Shown here: positions 25,926 to 34,664 of the stretch, one piece after another
Layout: every line of letters starts with the position of its first letter
Numbering within the stretch: position 1 is the stretch's first letter
Origin: Hymenobacter sublimis
GTDB lineage: Bacteria > Bacteroidota > Bacteroidia > Cytophagales > Hymenobacteraceae
Direction of reading: 5' to 3'
Assembly: GCF_023101345.1 (NCBI RefSeq)
Contig: NZ_CP095848.1
Location: 1,983,501-2,047,500 of the forward strand
Length of the DNA: 64,000 bases
Program-made: the position numbers and the translations under genes
The notes under the pieces: model-generated
The model's input: the letters and a program-made list of their open reading frames with translations, nothing else
Told to the model about the DNA's origin: nothing
Databases searched by the model: none

Positions 25926-26708
25926 ATGCCCGACACGACTTCCTACCTCACTGAGCAAAGCCTAACGGTGCTGGTGCCCGTCTATAATGAAGAAGAAAGC
26001 CTGGGGCAATTTGTGGTAGAGATGGACAAGTTTCTGGCGGAAACCCCGGTACCCACGACGGTTTTGTTTGTCAACGATGGCTCGACGGATGGCTCCTTGG
26101 CTATCCTGCGCGAAGTCTGCCGCCAGCAACCGGCCTACGAGTTTATCAGCCTAAGCCAAAACCGGGGGCTTAGCACGGCCATCAAGGCCGGCATCGACCA
26201 CGCCCGCACGACCCTGATTGGGTACATCGACTCTGACATCCAGACGACCCCGCTGGACTTCTTGCAGTTCTTTCCCTTCTTTCCCGAGTACGACATGGTC
26301 AACGGCATCCGGGCCAAGCGTCAGGATACGTTTGTAAAAAAGCTCTCCTCCAAAATTGCCAACGGGGTGCGGCGCACCCTGATTAATGATGGTATTCAGG
26401 ATACGGGCTGTCCGCTGAAGATTATCAAAATAGAGTATGCCCGCCGGATTCCCCTGTTCCACGGCATGCACCGCTTTCTGGGGGCACTGGTGCAATTGCA
26501 GGGCGGCCGGGTAAAACAGCTACCGGTGCGCCACTTCCCGCGCTTTGCCGGCACGGCCAAGTATAACCTTTGGAACCGGGCCTGGAAGCCGCTAGTAGAC
26601 ACATTTGGCTTCCGCTGGATTCGCTCCCGCTGGAAGAACTACGAAATTGGGGAGCAGCACCACCACCGACCGGTTGCCGCTACTGCTACTAGCTCGGGCC
26701 GCCCCTAA
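25926..26708 (+). CDS. Family 2 glycosyltransferase (dolichyl/undecaprenyl-phosphate sugar synthase-like)
   Basis: The 260-residue GT-A enzyme has VLVPVYNEEESL at the start, FVNDGSTDGSLAIL, the metal-binding YIDSDIQTTP, and GIQDTGCPLKII. The absence of obvious C-terminal membrane helices, with the VRHFPRFAGTAKYN motif, fits DPM1/GtrB/ArnC-like enzymes that charge a polyprenyl phosphate with a sugar. The LAB_N membrane protein begins 13 bases after its stop and an ArnT-like transferase lies 3 kb on, which supports a lipid-linked sugar route to lipid A or another envelope glycan. Confidence 0.87.
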   Translation: MPDTTSYLTEQSLTVLVPVYNEEESLGQFVVEMDKFLAETPVPTTVLFVNDGSTDGSLAILREVCRQQPAYEFISLSQNRGLSTAIKAGIDHARTTLIGYIDSDIQTTPLDFLQFFPFFPEYDMVNGIRAKRQDTFVKKLSSKIANGVRRTLINDGIQDTGCPLKIIKIEYARRIPLFHGMHRFLGALVQLQGGRVKQLPVRHFPRFAGTAKYNLWNRAWKPLVDTFGFRWIRSRWKNYEIGEQHHHRPVAATATSSGRP

Positions 26709-26721
26709 TCCGCACCGATTC

Positions 26722-27372
26722 ATGACCACGCAAACCGTCGCGCTGGGCATCGGACTGGTGTCGCAGCTGCTGTTTTCGAGCCGGATTGTGCTGCAGTGGA
26801 TTCAGAGCGAGCGGGCCCGGCGAGTGCTGGTACCTGCTTTGTTCTGGCAAATCAGTCTGGTGTCTTCGTTTCTGATGATCGTCTATGGCATACTGCGCCA
26901 CGACCCGGTCATTCTGGCCGCCCAGCTCCTGAGCTACGCCATTTACATCCGCAACCTGCAGTTGCTGGGCGAGTGGGCCAAGCTGAACCCTTGGTTTCGG
27001 GGCGGGGCTTACGTGTTTCCGGTCCTGATGCTGGGTTGGTTTGTGGCCGGCAATCAGCACTTCAGCCTGCGGGCCATGCTGGGCAGCCGCATTCCGGGGG
27101 GCGTGCTCATGCTGGGCGCCGTTGGGCAAACCATTTTTCTGCTCCGGTTTGTGTACCAGTGGCTGTACTCGGAGCGGAAGGGCGAGTCGTCCTTGCCCCT
27201 AAGCTTCTGGGTTATCAGCTTCGTCGGGTCCCTACTGATTCTGATTTACGCCGGGCTACGCCGGGACCTGGTGCTCCTAATCGGCAATAGCTTCGGCACG
27301 CTGGTGTACGCCCGCAACATTGTGCTGCTGCGGCGGGAGCAGGCCCGCCTCACCCAAACAACCTCCGCCTAA
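26722..27372 (+). CDS. LAB_N (lipid-A-disaccharide synthase N-terminal-like) membrane protein
   Basis: This 216-residue integral membrane protein has two copies of a three-helix unit, each with an F..R.VLQW.QSE / LLRFVYQWLYSERK type motif and a later helix with YxRN (AIYIRNLQLL and TLVYARNIVLL). This is the LAB_N fold, related to SWEET-like transporters, found attached to or beside lipid A glycosyltransferases and GT2 enzymes. It may flip or help transfer the lipid-linked sugar made by the adjacent GT2. The ATG at 26722 is preferred; a longer frame overlaps the GT2 gene. Confidence 0.82.
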   Translation: MTTQTVALGIGLVSQLLFSSRIVLQWIQSERARRVLVPALFWQISLVSSFLMIVYGILRHDPVILAAQLLSYAIYIRNLQLLGEWAKLNPWFRGGAYVFPVLMLGWFVAGNQHFSLRAMLGSRIPGGVLMLGAVGQTIFLLRFVYQWLYSERKGESSLPLSFWVISFVGSLLILIYAGLRRDLVLLIGNSFGTLVYARNIVLLRREQARLTQTTSA

Positions 27373-27418
27373 CAGCTAAGCCGGGCTGCCTTCGGGGCTA
27401 GTCATAGCCGAATAATTA

Positions 27419-27457
27419 GAAACGGGCCCGCCGACACTAATTCGGCGGGCCCGTTTC
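27419..27457. terminator. Bidirectional terminator, 16-bp perfect stem
   Basis: Bases 27419-27434 pair with 27442-27457 around a 7-base loop. It separates the convergent LAB_N and epimerase genes, with A and T ends on either side. Confidence 0.85.
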
Positions 27458-27497
27458 TTCTGTACTAGCACCCTAGTTTTCTTCGACTGGTAGCTGA

Positions 27498-28475
27498 TTA
27501 ATGTTGGTATTCAGCTTGGTCCATCCAGCGCACAAACTCCCGTAGTCCCTGGGCCAGGGTAGTTTGGGGGGCATAGCCGAGCAGGTGCTGGGCTTTGCGA
27601 ATATCGGCGTAGGTAACGTCCACGTCGCCGGCTTGCATGGGTTGAAACGCCAGCCGGGGGGGGAGGCCCACGGCTTCCCCTACGGCCTGAATGAGTTCCA
27701 GCAGAGCTACGGGCCGGTTATTGCCCAAATTAATCGTGTCGTACACCCGCTCGTGGGCCAACAGGTAATTGACGCCCCGGGCAATGCCATCCACGGTATC
27801 GAGCACAAAGGTGTAGTCGCGGGCTGTGGTGCCATCCCCATAAACCGGTATGGGCTGCTCTTCGCGCAGCAGGCGCACGAACTTATGAATGGCCAGGTCA
27901 GGACGCTGGCGCGGGCCATACACGGTAAAGAAGCGGGCGTTGAGCACGCTGAGCCCGTAGAGGTGATGGTAGGTGTAGGTGAGCTGTTCCCCGCTGAGCT
28001 TGGAGGCGGCGTAGGGCGAAATGCAGGCCGCCAGCAGCGGCATATCCTCCCGGAAGGGCCGTTCCGCGGTGTTGCCGTAAACGGAGGAGGAGGAGGCAAA
28101 AAACAGCTTCTGAATCTGCCGGTGCCGCATCCACTCCAGCAGGTGGGTGGTGCCAATGACGTTGTTTTCGAGGTAGGCCACGGGCTCCCGTACCGACGGG
28201 CCCACGCCGGCTTTGGCGGCCAGGTGCACGACCACCTCAATGGGGTCCGCGGGCAGGGCGTCTACCAGCCCGTCGAGGCCCTGGCGCAGGTCGGCCTCGT
28301 GAAAGCTAAAGCGGGGGTGGGCCAGGCACAAGGCCAGGTTCTGCTGCTTGCGGGAACGGTCGTAGAAGGGGTCGAAATTATCCAGGCCCACCACGCGGTG
28401 CCCGTCGTGGAGCAGCCGCTCGGCGAGGTGCGAGCCAATAAAGCCGGCACAGCCAGTAACCAGAATGGAAGCCAT
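27498..28475 (-). CDS. NAD-dependent sugar epimerase/dehydratase (UDP-glucuronate 4-epimerase-like)
   Basis: Extended short-chain dehydrogenase of 325 residues. The Rossmann loop GCAGFIGSH (8-16), LDNFDPFYD typical of UDP-glucuronate/UDP-glucose 4-epimerases, ASSSSVYG, and the catalytic Tyr155-x-x-x-Lys159 (PYAASK) are visible. The fit to uronate epimerases rests on the NFDPFYD stretch; the exact sugar is not provable. It is convergent with the GT2/LAB_N pair and probably supplies a nucleotide sugar for the same envelope glycan. Confidence 0.88.
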   Translation of the reverse strand: MASILVTGCAGFIGSHLAERLLHDGHRVVGLDNFDPFYDRSRKQQNLALCLAHPRFSFHEADLRQGLDGLVDALPADPIEVVVHLAAKAGVGPSVREPVAYLENNVIGTTHLLEWMRHRQIQKLFFASSSSVYGNTAERPFREDMPLLAACISPYAASKLSGEQLTYTYHHLYGLSVLNARFFTVYGPRQRPDLAIHKFVRLLREEQPIPVYGDGTTARDYTFVLDTVDGIARGVNYLLAHERVYDTINLGNNRPVALLELIQAVGEAVGLPPRLAFQPMQAGDVDVTYADIRKAQHLLGYAPQTTLAQGLREFVRWMDQAEYQH

Positions 28476-28624
28476 GCGTCAGGAGCAGGGGAGTAGAAAG
28501 GGAGAGGCCGCGGCCAGCCGCGTGGGGCGCAAATGTAACCGGAAATGCCTATCTACGGTTACGCTACTGCTAGGGTCGAGCCCTCAGTTGCCGGCCGGTT
28601 CCTGCTTTCTTCTGCTTGTGCTAT

Positions 28625-29587
28625 ATGAATTCAGTACTAGGTGTATGGGCAGGCGCGGTGCTGTTGCGCGGGGCCGCAGTGTTCTTAGCAGCCGGGCCCG
28701 CCTGGGGGCAAGTCCCGGCCGCTTCAGAACCTACTTCCGCACTACTTGCTCGCCGGCCGCCGCGGGCTCCTGTGGTTATTGGGCACGCCGGGTCGGGCTT
28801 TTTTCACCCCGCCAACGCCTTGCCACCCAATAGTCTGCGCGGCCTGACCCGGGCCCTGCAACGCGGGGCCGATGGGGTAGAGGTCGACGTGCGGCTAAGC
28901 CAGGACAGCATTCCCGTGCTCTACCACGACCACACGCTGGAGTCTATGACCGATGGCACGGGCTGCGTGAGCCAGACCCCGGCCACTCAATTGACCCGGC
29001 GGCGGTATCAAGGGGGCTGGCTCTACGACTGGCGGCAGCAGGAGCGGCTCATCACCTTTGAAACCTTGCTGACCACGCTGCGCGGACGGCAGCAGGGGCA
29101 GGAGCATTTTCCTTACCTGCACCTGGATGTGCACGAGGAGGATGCCTGCGCCAGCTTCAGCCCGGCCCGTAGCCGCGCCCTGGCCCGGCAACTAGCCCTG
29201 TTGCTGACCCGCTACCAGGTGCCCCTTGCGCGGGTACTGGTGCTGACCAACCAGCCCGCCACCTTAGCCTACCTGCGCCAGTTGCTGCCTACCGTGCCAT
29301 TAGGTTTTGAGTTCACGGAGGAGTTTGAGGCTGGTTTTACCACGCTTACTACCCTTTCCTTTGTGCAGGCGGCCGTCGTGCACAAGGATGACATTAGCCC
29401 GGCCCGAGCCGCCCGCCTTCACGCCCTGGGGCGGGAGGTAGTCGTCTTTGGTGGCCGCTCGGCCCGGGCCGTGAACCGGGTGGTAGCAGCAGGCCCTGAC
29501 GCCTATCAAGTCGACAACGTGCGGCAACTACGGGCTACGCTTCGGCGTCAATCGCGGGTCCGGCCCCCTGAAAAAGTTGCTGAGTAG
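28625..29587 (+). CDS. Secreted glycerophosphodiester phosphodiesterase-family protein
   Basis: The 320-residue protein has a signal peptide (about 1-28). The GDPD motifs are His54 (VIGHAGS), Glu86 and Asp88 (GVEVDVRLSQD), and His101/His103 (YHDHTLE). Usual family members hydrolyse deacylated phospholipids to glycerol 3-phosphate in the periplasm. The usual HRG is HAG here, so the Arg that contacts phosphate is replaced and activity is less certain. The true start is ATG 28625; an upstream TTG is rejected. The ArnT-like gene follows after 43 bases. Confidence 0.82.
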   Translation: MNSVLGVWAGAVLLRGAAVFLAAGPAWGQVPAASEPTSALLARRPPRAPVVIGHAGSGFFHPANALPPNSLRGLTRALQRGADGVEVDVRLSQDSIPVLYHDHTLESMTDGTGCVSQTPATQLTRRRYQGGWLYDWRQQERLITFETLLTTLRGRQQGQEHFPYLHLDVHEEDACASFSPARSRALARQLALLLTRYQVPLARVLVLTNQPATLAYLRQLLPTVPLGFEFTEEFEAGFTTLTTLSFVQAAVVHKDDISPARAARLHALGREVVVFGGRSARAVNRVVAAGPDAYQVDNVRQLRATLRRQSRVRPPEKVAE

Positions 29588-29630
29588 TAGCTTCGGGGCC
29601 GAGCAGTAACGACAGGAGTAACGGTAGTCT

Positions 29631-31331
29631 ATGCGAATTTCAGACAGTAGTGCGTCCTGGTGGGGACGGCTGGCAGTAGTGGCGGTGGTATGCGGGATTA
29701 ACTTTTTCGTGCACCTGGGGGCCCCGGAAGTCAGCCTGATGGAGTCTCGCAACTTTGTGGCGGCCCGAGAAATGGTAGCGGGGGGCTCCTGGCTGATTCC
29801 GACCATGAACGGGGAGCTGCGCCTGGCTAAGCCCCCGCTGCCTACCTGGGCCGTGGCCGGGCTGCAGCAGGTCACCGGCCCCACCCAGGAGTTGGGAGTG
29901 TTGCGGCTGCCGGCAGCTTTGGCGGCCACGCTGCTGGTCTTCTTTTTCTGGGGTCTAGCCCGCGAGCTTACCCGCCCGCTGGAACGCACGACGACCCAAC
30001 CGGGTCGAACGGCCTGGCTGAGCGCCTTGGTGTTGGCCAGCTGCCTGCTGGTAGTGAACAGCGGCCGGGAGGGGCAGTGGGACATTTTCACCCATAGCCT
30101 GATGATGGGCAGCTTGTGGCTGCTGGTGCGTGGCTGGCAGCAGGTGGGCAAGTCCCTGCTGCCTTTTGTTGGCGCGGGCCTGTTGGCGGGGCTTTCTGTG
30201 CTTAGTAAGGGGCCCGTGGCCGTGTATACCATGCTGGTGCCGTTTCTCGGGGCCTATCTGCTCAGGCAGCCCCAGCACCGGCGGCAAGTTGCCCAGCAAG
30301 CCCCAGGGACGGGGTTGGCGGCCCTGGTAGGGGTAGTCGTGGCAGGAAGTTGGCCGCTCTACATCTGGCTGGCCGTAGCTCCGGCCGCCTTAGGCGTAGC
30401 CCGCACGGAAATTGCTTCCTGGGGCGACCGGCACGTGCAGCCCCTTTGGTATTACTGGTCGTTTTTTGCTTTTACTGGGCTGTGGGCCCTAGTATCCCTG
30501 GCCAGCCTGGTAGTTCCCTACGCCCGCCCGCGGGTGGGGCGGTTTATTCCGTACTTGGTGGCCCTGGGTTGGGTTGGAATAGGCCTGGTCCTGCTCAGCT
30601 TGGTTCCGGAAAAAAAGGAGCGGTATATGTTGCCGCTTATGCCACCCCTGGCCCTGCTGGTGGCGGGGTTGCTGCGCTACTGGGAAACGGCTGGCACGTC
30701 ATCCTCTGGGCTGAAAGTACTAGATAAGCGGCTGGTGAGGGGGTGGGGTATGGTCTTAGCCGTGGTATTTGTGGCCCTGCCGGGGCTGATGGTGCTCACG
30801 CAGCTACCCGGTTTTGGCTGGCCCTCGGCTCGGTTGCTGGTAGGCGGCCTCCTGTTCGTTGGCCTGGCGGGGTGGGTAGGCTGGCAGGGGGTAGGGCAGG
30901 CTCGTTCAGCGAGTTTGGTAGGGGCTAGCCTGGTGGCAGGTGCTGCCATTATCGGCCTGTTGATGCCGGCTTTTCCGGTCTGGGAGTCCCGTAAGGCTAC
31001 GCCGGGGTTGCGCCGCTTGTCCGATGTGAGGCAGCAGCCGGCACTAGTGGCCTTACCAACCTGGCGCAGCCTGGATACCATGCACGTCAAGCAAGTGTGG
31101 TCTGCCGGCCGGACCATTCCTATTTGGCACCCCACGCTTGACTCTTTGGGTGCCCTGCGCAACCCCGTACTGGTATTTGCGGCCAGCCCGGCCCCCGAGC
31201 GGTTACCCGCCGGCTGGACCAGCCGCGTCCGGGTTACCCGCGTCGATAGCTTTTATCTGGGCCGGGAAGCGAGTTCAGGCTATTGGTTTATTTCCCGAAT
31301 CGACCCGATTGCAGGCAATTCAAGAAAATGA
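29631..31331 (+). CDS. ArnT-like family 39/83 glycosyltransferase
   Basis: Integral membrane protein of 566 residues with about a dozen hydrophobic segments. The first periplasmic loop has the catalytic-type acidic residue and the motif ESRNFVAAREMV then RLAKPPLPTW, typical of ArnT/PMT-type enzymes that take a sugar from a polyprenyl-phosphate donor. After about residue 430 a small soluble periplasmic domain is present. With the GT2 and LAB_N genes upstream it plausibly modifies lipid A or a surface glycan. It follows the GDPD gene and is probably co-transcribed with it. Confidence 0.87.
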   Translation: MRISDSSASWWGRLAVVAVVCGINFFVHLGAPEVSLMESRNFVAAREMVAGGSWLIPTMNGELRLAKPPLPTWAVAGLQQVTGPTQELGVLRLPAALAATLLVFFFWGLARELTRPLERTTTQPGRTAWLSALVLASCLLVVNSGREGQWDIFTHSLMMGSLWLLVRGWQQVGKSLLPFVGAGLLAGLSVLSKGPVAVYTMLVPFLGAYLLRQPQHRRQVAQQAPGTGLAALVGVVVAGSWPLYIWLAVAPAALGVARTEIASWGDRHVQPLWYYWSFFAFTGLWALVSLASLVVPYARPRVGRFIPYLVALGWVGIGLVLLSLVPEKKERYMLPLMPPLALLVAGLLRYWETAGTSSSGLKVLDKRLVRGWGMVLAVVFVALPGLMVLTQLPGFGWPSARLLVGGLLFVGLAGWVGWQGVGQARSASLVGASLVAGAAIIGLLMPAFPVWESRKATPGLRRLSDVRQQPALVALPTWRSLDTMHVKQVWSAGRTIPIWHPTLDSLGALRNPVLVFAASPAPERLPAGWTSRVRVTRVDSFYLGREASSGYWFISRIDPIAGNSRK

Positions 31332-31382
31332 AGAGGTCCCAAACTACTCCCTGACTTAACATAACAAATATACAAACGCCTT

Positions 31383-31428
31383 ACGCCGGCGGCCTGATAG
31401 GGTATACCTTAATCAGAGTCGCCGGCGT
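31383..31428. terminator. Bidirectional terminator with nested palindromes
   Basis: ACGCCGGCG at 31383-31391 pairs with CGCCGGCGT at 31420-31428. CTGAT (31394-31398)/ATCAG (31412-31416) and GGTATACC (31401-31408) are nested within. It separates two convergent genes. Confidence 0.65.
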
Positions 31429-31434
31429 TGTTTA

Positions 31435-32475
31435 CTAGCGGCTTAAGCGCCGCCGAATTTTATCCAGCAACGCACCTACAATATCTAAGTCATCAATTTC
31501 TTGAATCGAGAGTTGAGTATCAACTCCCGGACCACTTAGCCTGATGGTATAGGTAGGCAACGCATCCTTGGCAGTTTCAGCTGAACTTATGGGGGCCGCT
31601 GGAACTGAATTGGACGTAGGTTGTAGCGGCTCAGGTGGCGTCACCGAAGCGGGGTGTACTTGTCTAGGCTCCGGCGTTTCCCTGGGAGGCATAAATACGG
31701 CTTCGGGCCCTGCCGTAGTTTTAGACTCTCCTGAAGCCTGGTTAGTAGTAGCCGGAAAGTCCTCCACGTCGGCCGTATCCAAACCGAATAGGCTTGATAC
31801 CGCGTCGGAAAGCCGGTGAGGCACGGGGGGAGCCGCAATTATTTCTGACGGAGCCCGTCTGGGTGCGGAAACCGTGGCAACAGGTTCTGCTACTGAGGCA
31901 GTCGGAGTGGTAGCTTCAGGTGATGCTACGGGAGGACGAAATATGTTTAGAGGCATGTCCGAACTGGCAAGCTCACGTCGGGGCGTCTGCTGAGCGGCTA
32001 ACTGGTCAATGTCCACGATGATGTTACGCTCGTCGAGTATTCCGGCCATTCGAGCCCCATCTACGAAGGCCTTAGCCACACCCTGGGCATTTATTTCTTC
32101 TACGCCAAACTCCCGGATGAGCATGACGTCAAACATGTGGACCGGCAATTCGCGGTTCCGGAATTTGCGGCATATCTGGGTGAAAAGGGGCGGGTGCAGA
32201 AAGGCTTCCCGATGGTATATCTTCTCTTCCTGTTTATCATAGGCATGTTTTATGCGCCGAAACAGGTTGGTCGTAGTTAACAGCTCTCGCTTACTGGTAA
32301 GCAGTCCAAACTTAACAGCTGAACCAATAATAGCCTTAAAAGAGCCGCTTACCTTTCTATTGAGTTTGCGAGCAGCTGTTTCAATGGCACACTTCCCACC
32401 AGTGTCATCAACAACTTCAGCTACTTCCCAGGCACTATCATAACTGGTACGTGGGTAGTCTATGGTTTTAGGCAT
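31435..32475 (-). CDS. Uncharacterised protein with helical, winged-helix-like N-terminal region
   Basis: The product has 346 residues. The N-terminal 150 residues are helical and well ordered: YPRTSYDSAWEVAEVVDD, then AARKLNRKVSGSF, FGLLTSKRELL, REAFLHPPLF and LIREFGVEEI. These suggest two winged-helix-like units, as in some DNA-binding or regulatory proteins. Residues about 165-305 are low-complexity Pro/Ser/Thr/Ala-rich, and the last 40 form a small domain with YTIRLSGPGVDTQLSI. I do not recognise a named family. Composition is more AT-rich than the neighbours. ATG 32475 is chosen; upstream codons lie in AT-rich non-coding DNA. Confidence 0.65.
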   Translation of the reverse strand: MPKTIDYPRTSYDSAWEVAEVVDDTGGKCAIETAARKLNRKVSGSFKAIIGSAVKFGLLTSKRELLTTTNLFRRIKHAYDKQEEKIYHREAFLHPPLFTQICRKFRNRELPVHMFDVMLIREFGVEEINAQGVAKAFVDGARMAGILDERNIIVDIDQLAAQQTPRRELASSDMPLNIFRPPVASPEATTPTASVAEPVATVSAPRRAPSEIIAAPPVPHRLSDAVSSLFGLDTADVEDFPATTNQASGESKTTAGPEAVFMPPRETPEPRQVHPASVTPPEPLQPTSNSVPAAPISSAETAKDALPTYTIRLSGPGVDTQLSIQEIDDLDIVGALLDKIRRRLSR

Positions 32476-33435
32476 ATGATCTAAGAAGGTGGGGGTATTT
32501 GAAGAAGAGTAGTAAATATAGGATAAGTATACTGCATAACTAATACCAATGTTTAAAGATAAGCACAAATAAGTAGTACAAAGTATAAAAAAGTAAAACT
32601 ATTATAAACTTTATGTACTTTTTTGTACTTATATGGATTATTCACCAATTCTAAATACTGAAGATAGGTACTAATATATTTTATACCCTCTAATGAAGGG
32701 CGGGATCGAGCAGGAGGGGCTTGATCCTCTCCATAAGCCCATTTACTTCATCTTAGTGACACTATTATTGAAAAACGCTCTCATCATTAGTCGTAATCAC
32801 CACATGGCTAGATGGGGCAAGCAAATACACCATTCAAACGCTTATTCAATCTCTGTAAAACGGCCTCATAAATAGATGTGATGCATCACACCACTCATGT
32901 TGCCCCACAAAATGTGCATGTGGAGCATAAAAAGAAAGGAGACTAGCTAGACGCCAAATCAGTTAGTGTTGGTACGAGAAACATGCCTCAACAAATCAAG
33001 CAGAGTTATTTTGACACTGCACTCAACTCTTAACCGCTGAGTGACATTTCATTATTGCTTACCCGACCAAGCCATATTTCTCATTTAATAGGCGAGTAGT
33101 CCTAGGTATCTGCAGAATGACAAATCAGGATGGCCTAAATAGAAGCAGTGTTTGGATGTCCAAGGAAACCATTAAGCTCTACAGAACAGAATTCTAAGCC
33201 GTACGCAATGAGCTAATCGTCACTTAACGGTTGAACTAGCCGAGTCTTAATAGAATCATTCTGGCAAGTCGATACAACGTCACAAAACCATACATCTACC
33301 GCTCTATATAAGTCAGATATTTTTGTCTTATAATTTATATTATGTTAAGTAGACTTTTCAAAATACAGCCCGAAGCAACGTAAGCTACCCCGGGCTGTAC
33401 TCAGTATACTCCCCTTCTAAAAAAGGAGAATAAAC
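32476..33435. other. AT-rich gene-less stretch
   Basis: About 960 bases with markedly lower GC than the rest of the window. The only ORF of note (32693-32875, 60 codons) has no recognisable content and no promoter, so I do not call it. Near the right end a short hairpin (33364-33399) terminates the TPR gene. With the orphan gene beside it, this looks like acquired or decayed DNA. Confidence 0.5.
33364..33399 (-). terminator. Terminator of the TPR gene
   Basis: TACAGCCCG at 33364-33372 pairs with CGGGCTGTA at 33391-33399. On the minus strand it is followed by TTTTGAAAAG. Confidence 0.6.
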
Positions 33436-34578
33436 TTATTTTTTCAGGCTATCCAGCTTAGCCGACATTTTCTCCGAGTCAGCGGTGCGGCCCACCCGTA
33501 GGTAGGCTTTCTGCAAGGATGAAATGGTTGCCCGATCATCTGGCTGAGCCTGCAGAGCTTTCTCGAAGTACGGCAACGACTCCTGGAAGTATTTCTTCCC
33601 ATCGGCTTCATACTTCTTGCCCGACTTCTGGTATTCCGCCAGGCTCATCTTGCTCGCCTTGGTGTACAAGTCCGCGGCCTTATTGTAGTTATAAACGCCA
33701 AGGTTAAAGTTTGCGTCGAAGTTGCTAGGGTCTACTTCGACGGCTTTTTTGTACGCTTCCAGCGCCTTGGCGGGCTGCTTATCCTGATCCAGAATAGAAC
33801 CTTTTACAGCGTACAGGTTGGAGTTGGTCGGATCCGCCGCAATAGCTCGGTCGATTTTATCCAGGGCCTCTTTGCCGCGGCCCGAGCTGATGTACATGTT
33901 TAGCTCTTCCAGCATAAAGCCTTTGTTGGTTGGATACGCAACGAGGGCATCCTGCACTACCTTCATGGCAGCTGCGTCATTTTTTTCCTGGCGGGCAATC
34001 TGCAGTAGACGGCCGTACATCTGAGGCGACTTGTAGCCGATGCCTTGCAGCTTGCCGTACATTTCCTTGGCTCCGGCAAAATCCTGGTTGGCTTCCGAAG
34101 CATAAGCCGCGTACAAATACGCCGTGGAATCTTGAGGACGAATCTGCTGGGCCATCTTGTACGACTCGATGGCTTTAGCGAAGTCCTTGCCGTTGTAGCT
34201 TTCTACTCCGGAGTTCAGGGCCAAACCATACAAGCCATCCAGCTTCTGGGTAGCCATTTTGCCGTACTCGCTGTCCTTACCTTCTAGGCTTACGGCCTTG
34301 GAATACGATTCGAAAGCCGTTTTAGTGCCTTCGCTGGCGGGCAGCGCTTTGCCGTAGATCGGGCTGGCTACGATACCTTCGTAAATTTCGCCCCGGGTAT
34401 ACCAGGTTTTGGCTTTGCCCTGCGTTTTCTCGTTGGTAATGGCCTTGTCAATTTCCGTACGGGCTTTGTCCAAGGTACCCTGCTTCTGGAACAGGATGGC
34501 ATTGGTAACGGCCGAGTTCTGGGCCGAAGCGGTGTGCAGCGCGGCCGCAGCCACCAGCGTCAAAAGAGTCTTCTTCAT
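33436..34578 (-). CDS. Exported tetratricopeptide-repeat protein
   Basis: The 380-residue product has a signal peptide (about 1-19, ending ASAQ) and roughly eight TPR units in which the Ala-Tyr/Pro pattern recurs, for example AYPTNKGFMLEELNMYISSGR and ALEAYKKAVEVDPSNFDANFNLGVYNYNKA in part. It is probably a periplasmic scaffold protein with no enzymatic motif. The ATG at 34578 begins at the signal peptide. It lies 86 bases downstream of gyrA on the same strand, with a terminator between, so linked expression is limited. Confidence 0.85.
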   Translation of the reverse strand: MKKTLLTLVAAAALHTASAQNSAVTNAILFQKQGTLDKARTEIDKAITNEKTQGKAKTWYTRGEIYEGIVASPIYGKALPASEGTKTAFESYSKAVSLEGKDSEYGKMATQKLDGLYGLALNSGVESYNGKDFAKAIESYKMAQQIRPQDSTAYLYAAYASEANQDFAGAKEMYGKLQGIGYKSPQMYGRLLQIARQEKNDAAAMKVVQDALVAYPTNKGFMLEELNMYISSGRGKEALDKIDRAIAADPTNSNLYAVKGSILDQDKQPAKALEAYKKAVEVDPSNFDANFNLGVYNYNKAADLYTKASKMSLAEYQKSGKKYEADGKKYFQESLPYFEKALQAQPDDRATISSLQKAYLRVGRTADSEKMSAKLDSLKK

Positions 34579-34630
34579 GGGAAGTTTGCTGAAGAATATG
34601 CGGTTTAGGGAAAGGAATTGCAACGCAAAC

Positions 34631-34656
34631 GGCAGAACTCAAAGATGAGTTCTGCC
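34631..34656 (-). terminator. Terminator of gyrA
   Basis: GGCAGAACTC at 34631-34640 and GAGTTCTGCC at 34647-34656 form a 10-bp perfect stem just past the gyrA stop. Confidence 0.7.
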
Positions 34657-34664
34657 GCCGCAAG

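Noticed and set aside
32693..32875. 60-codon ORF in the AT-rich stretch
   Set aside because: No homology-like content, no promoter and AT-rich random-like translation.
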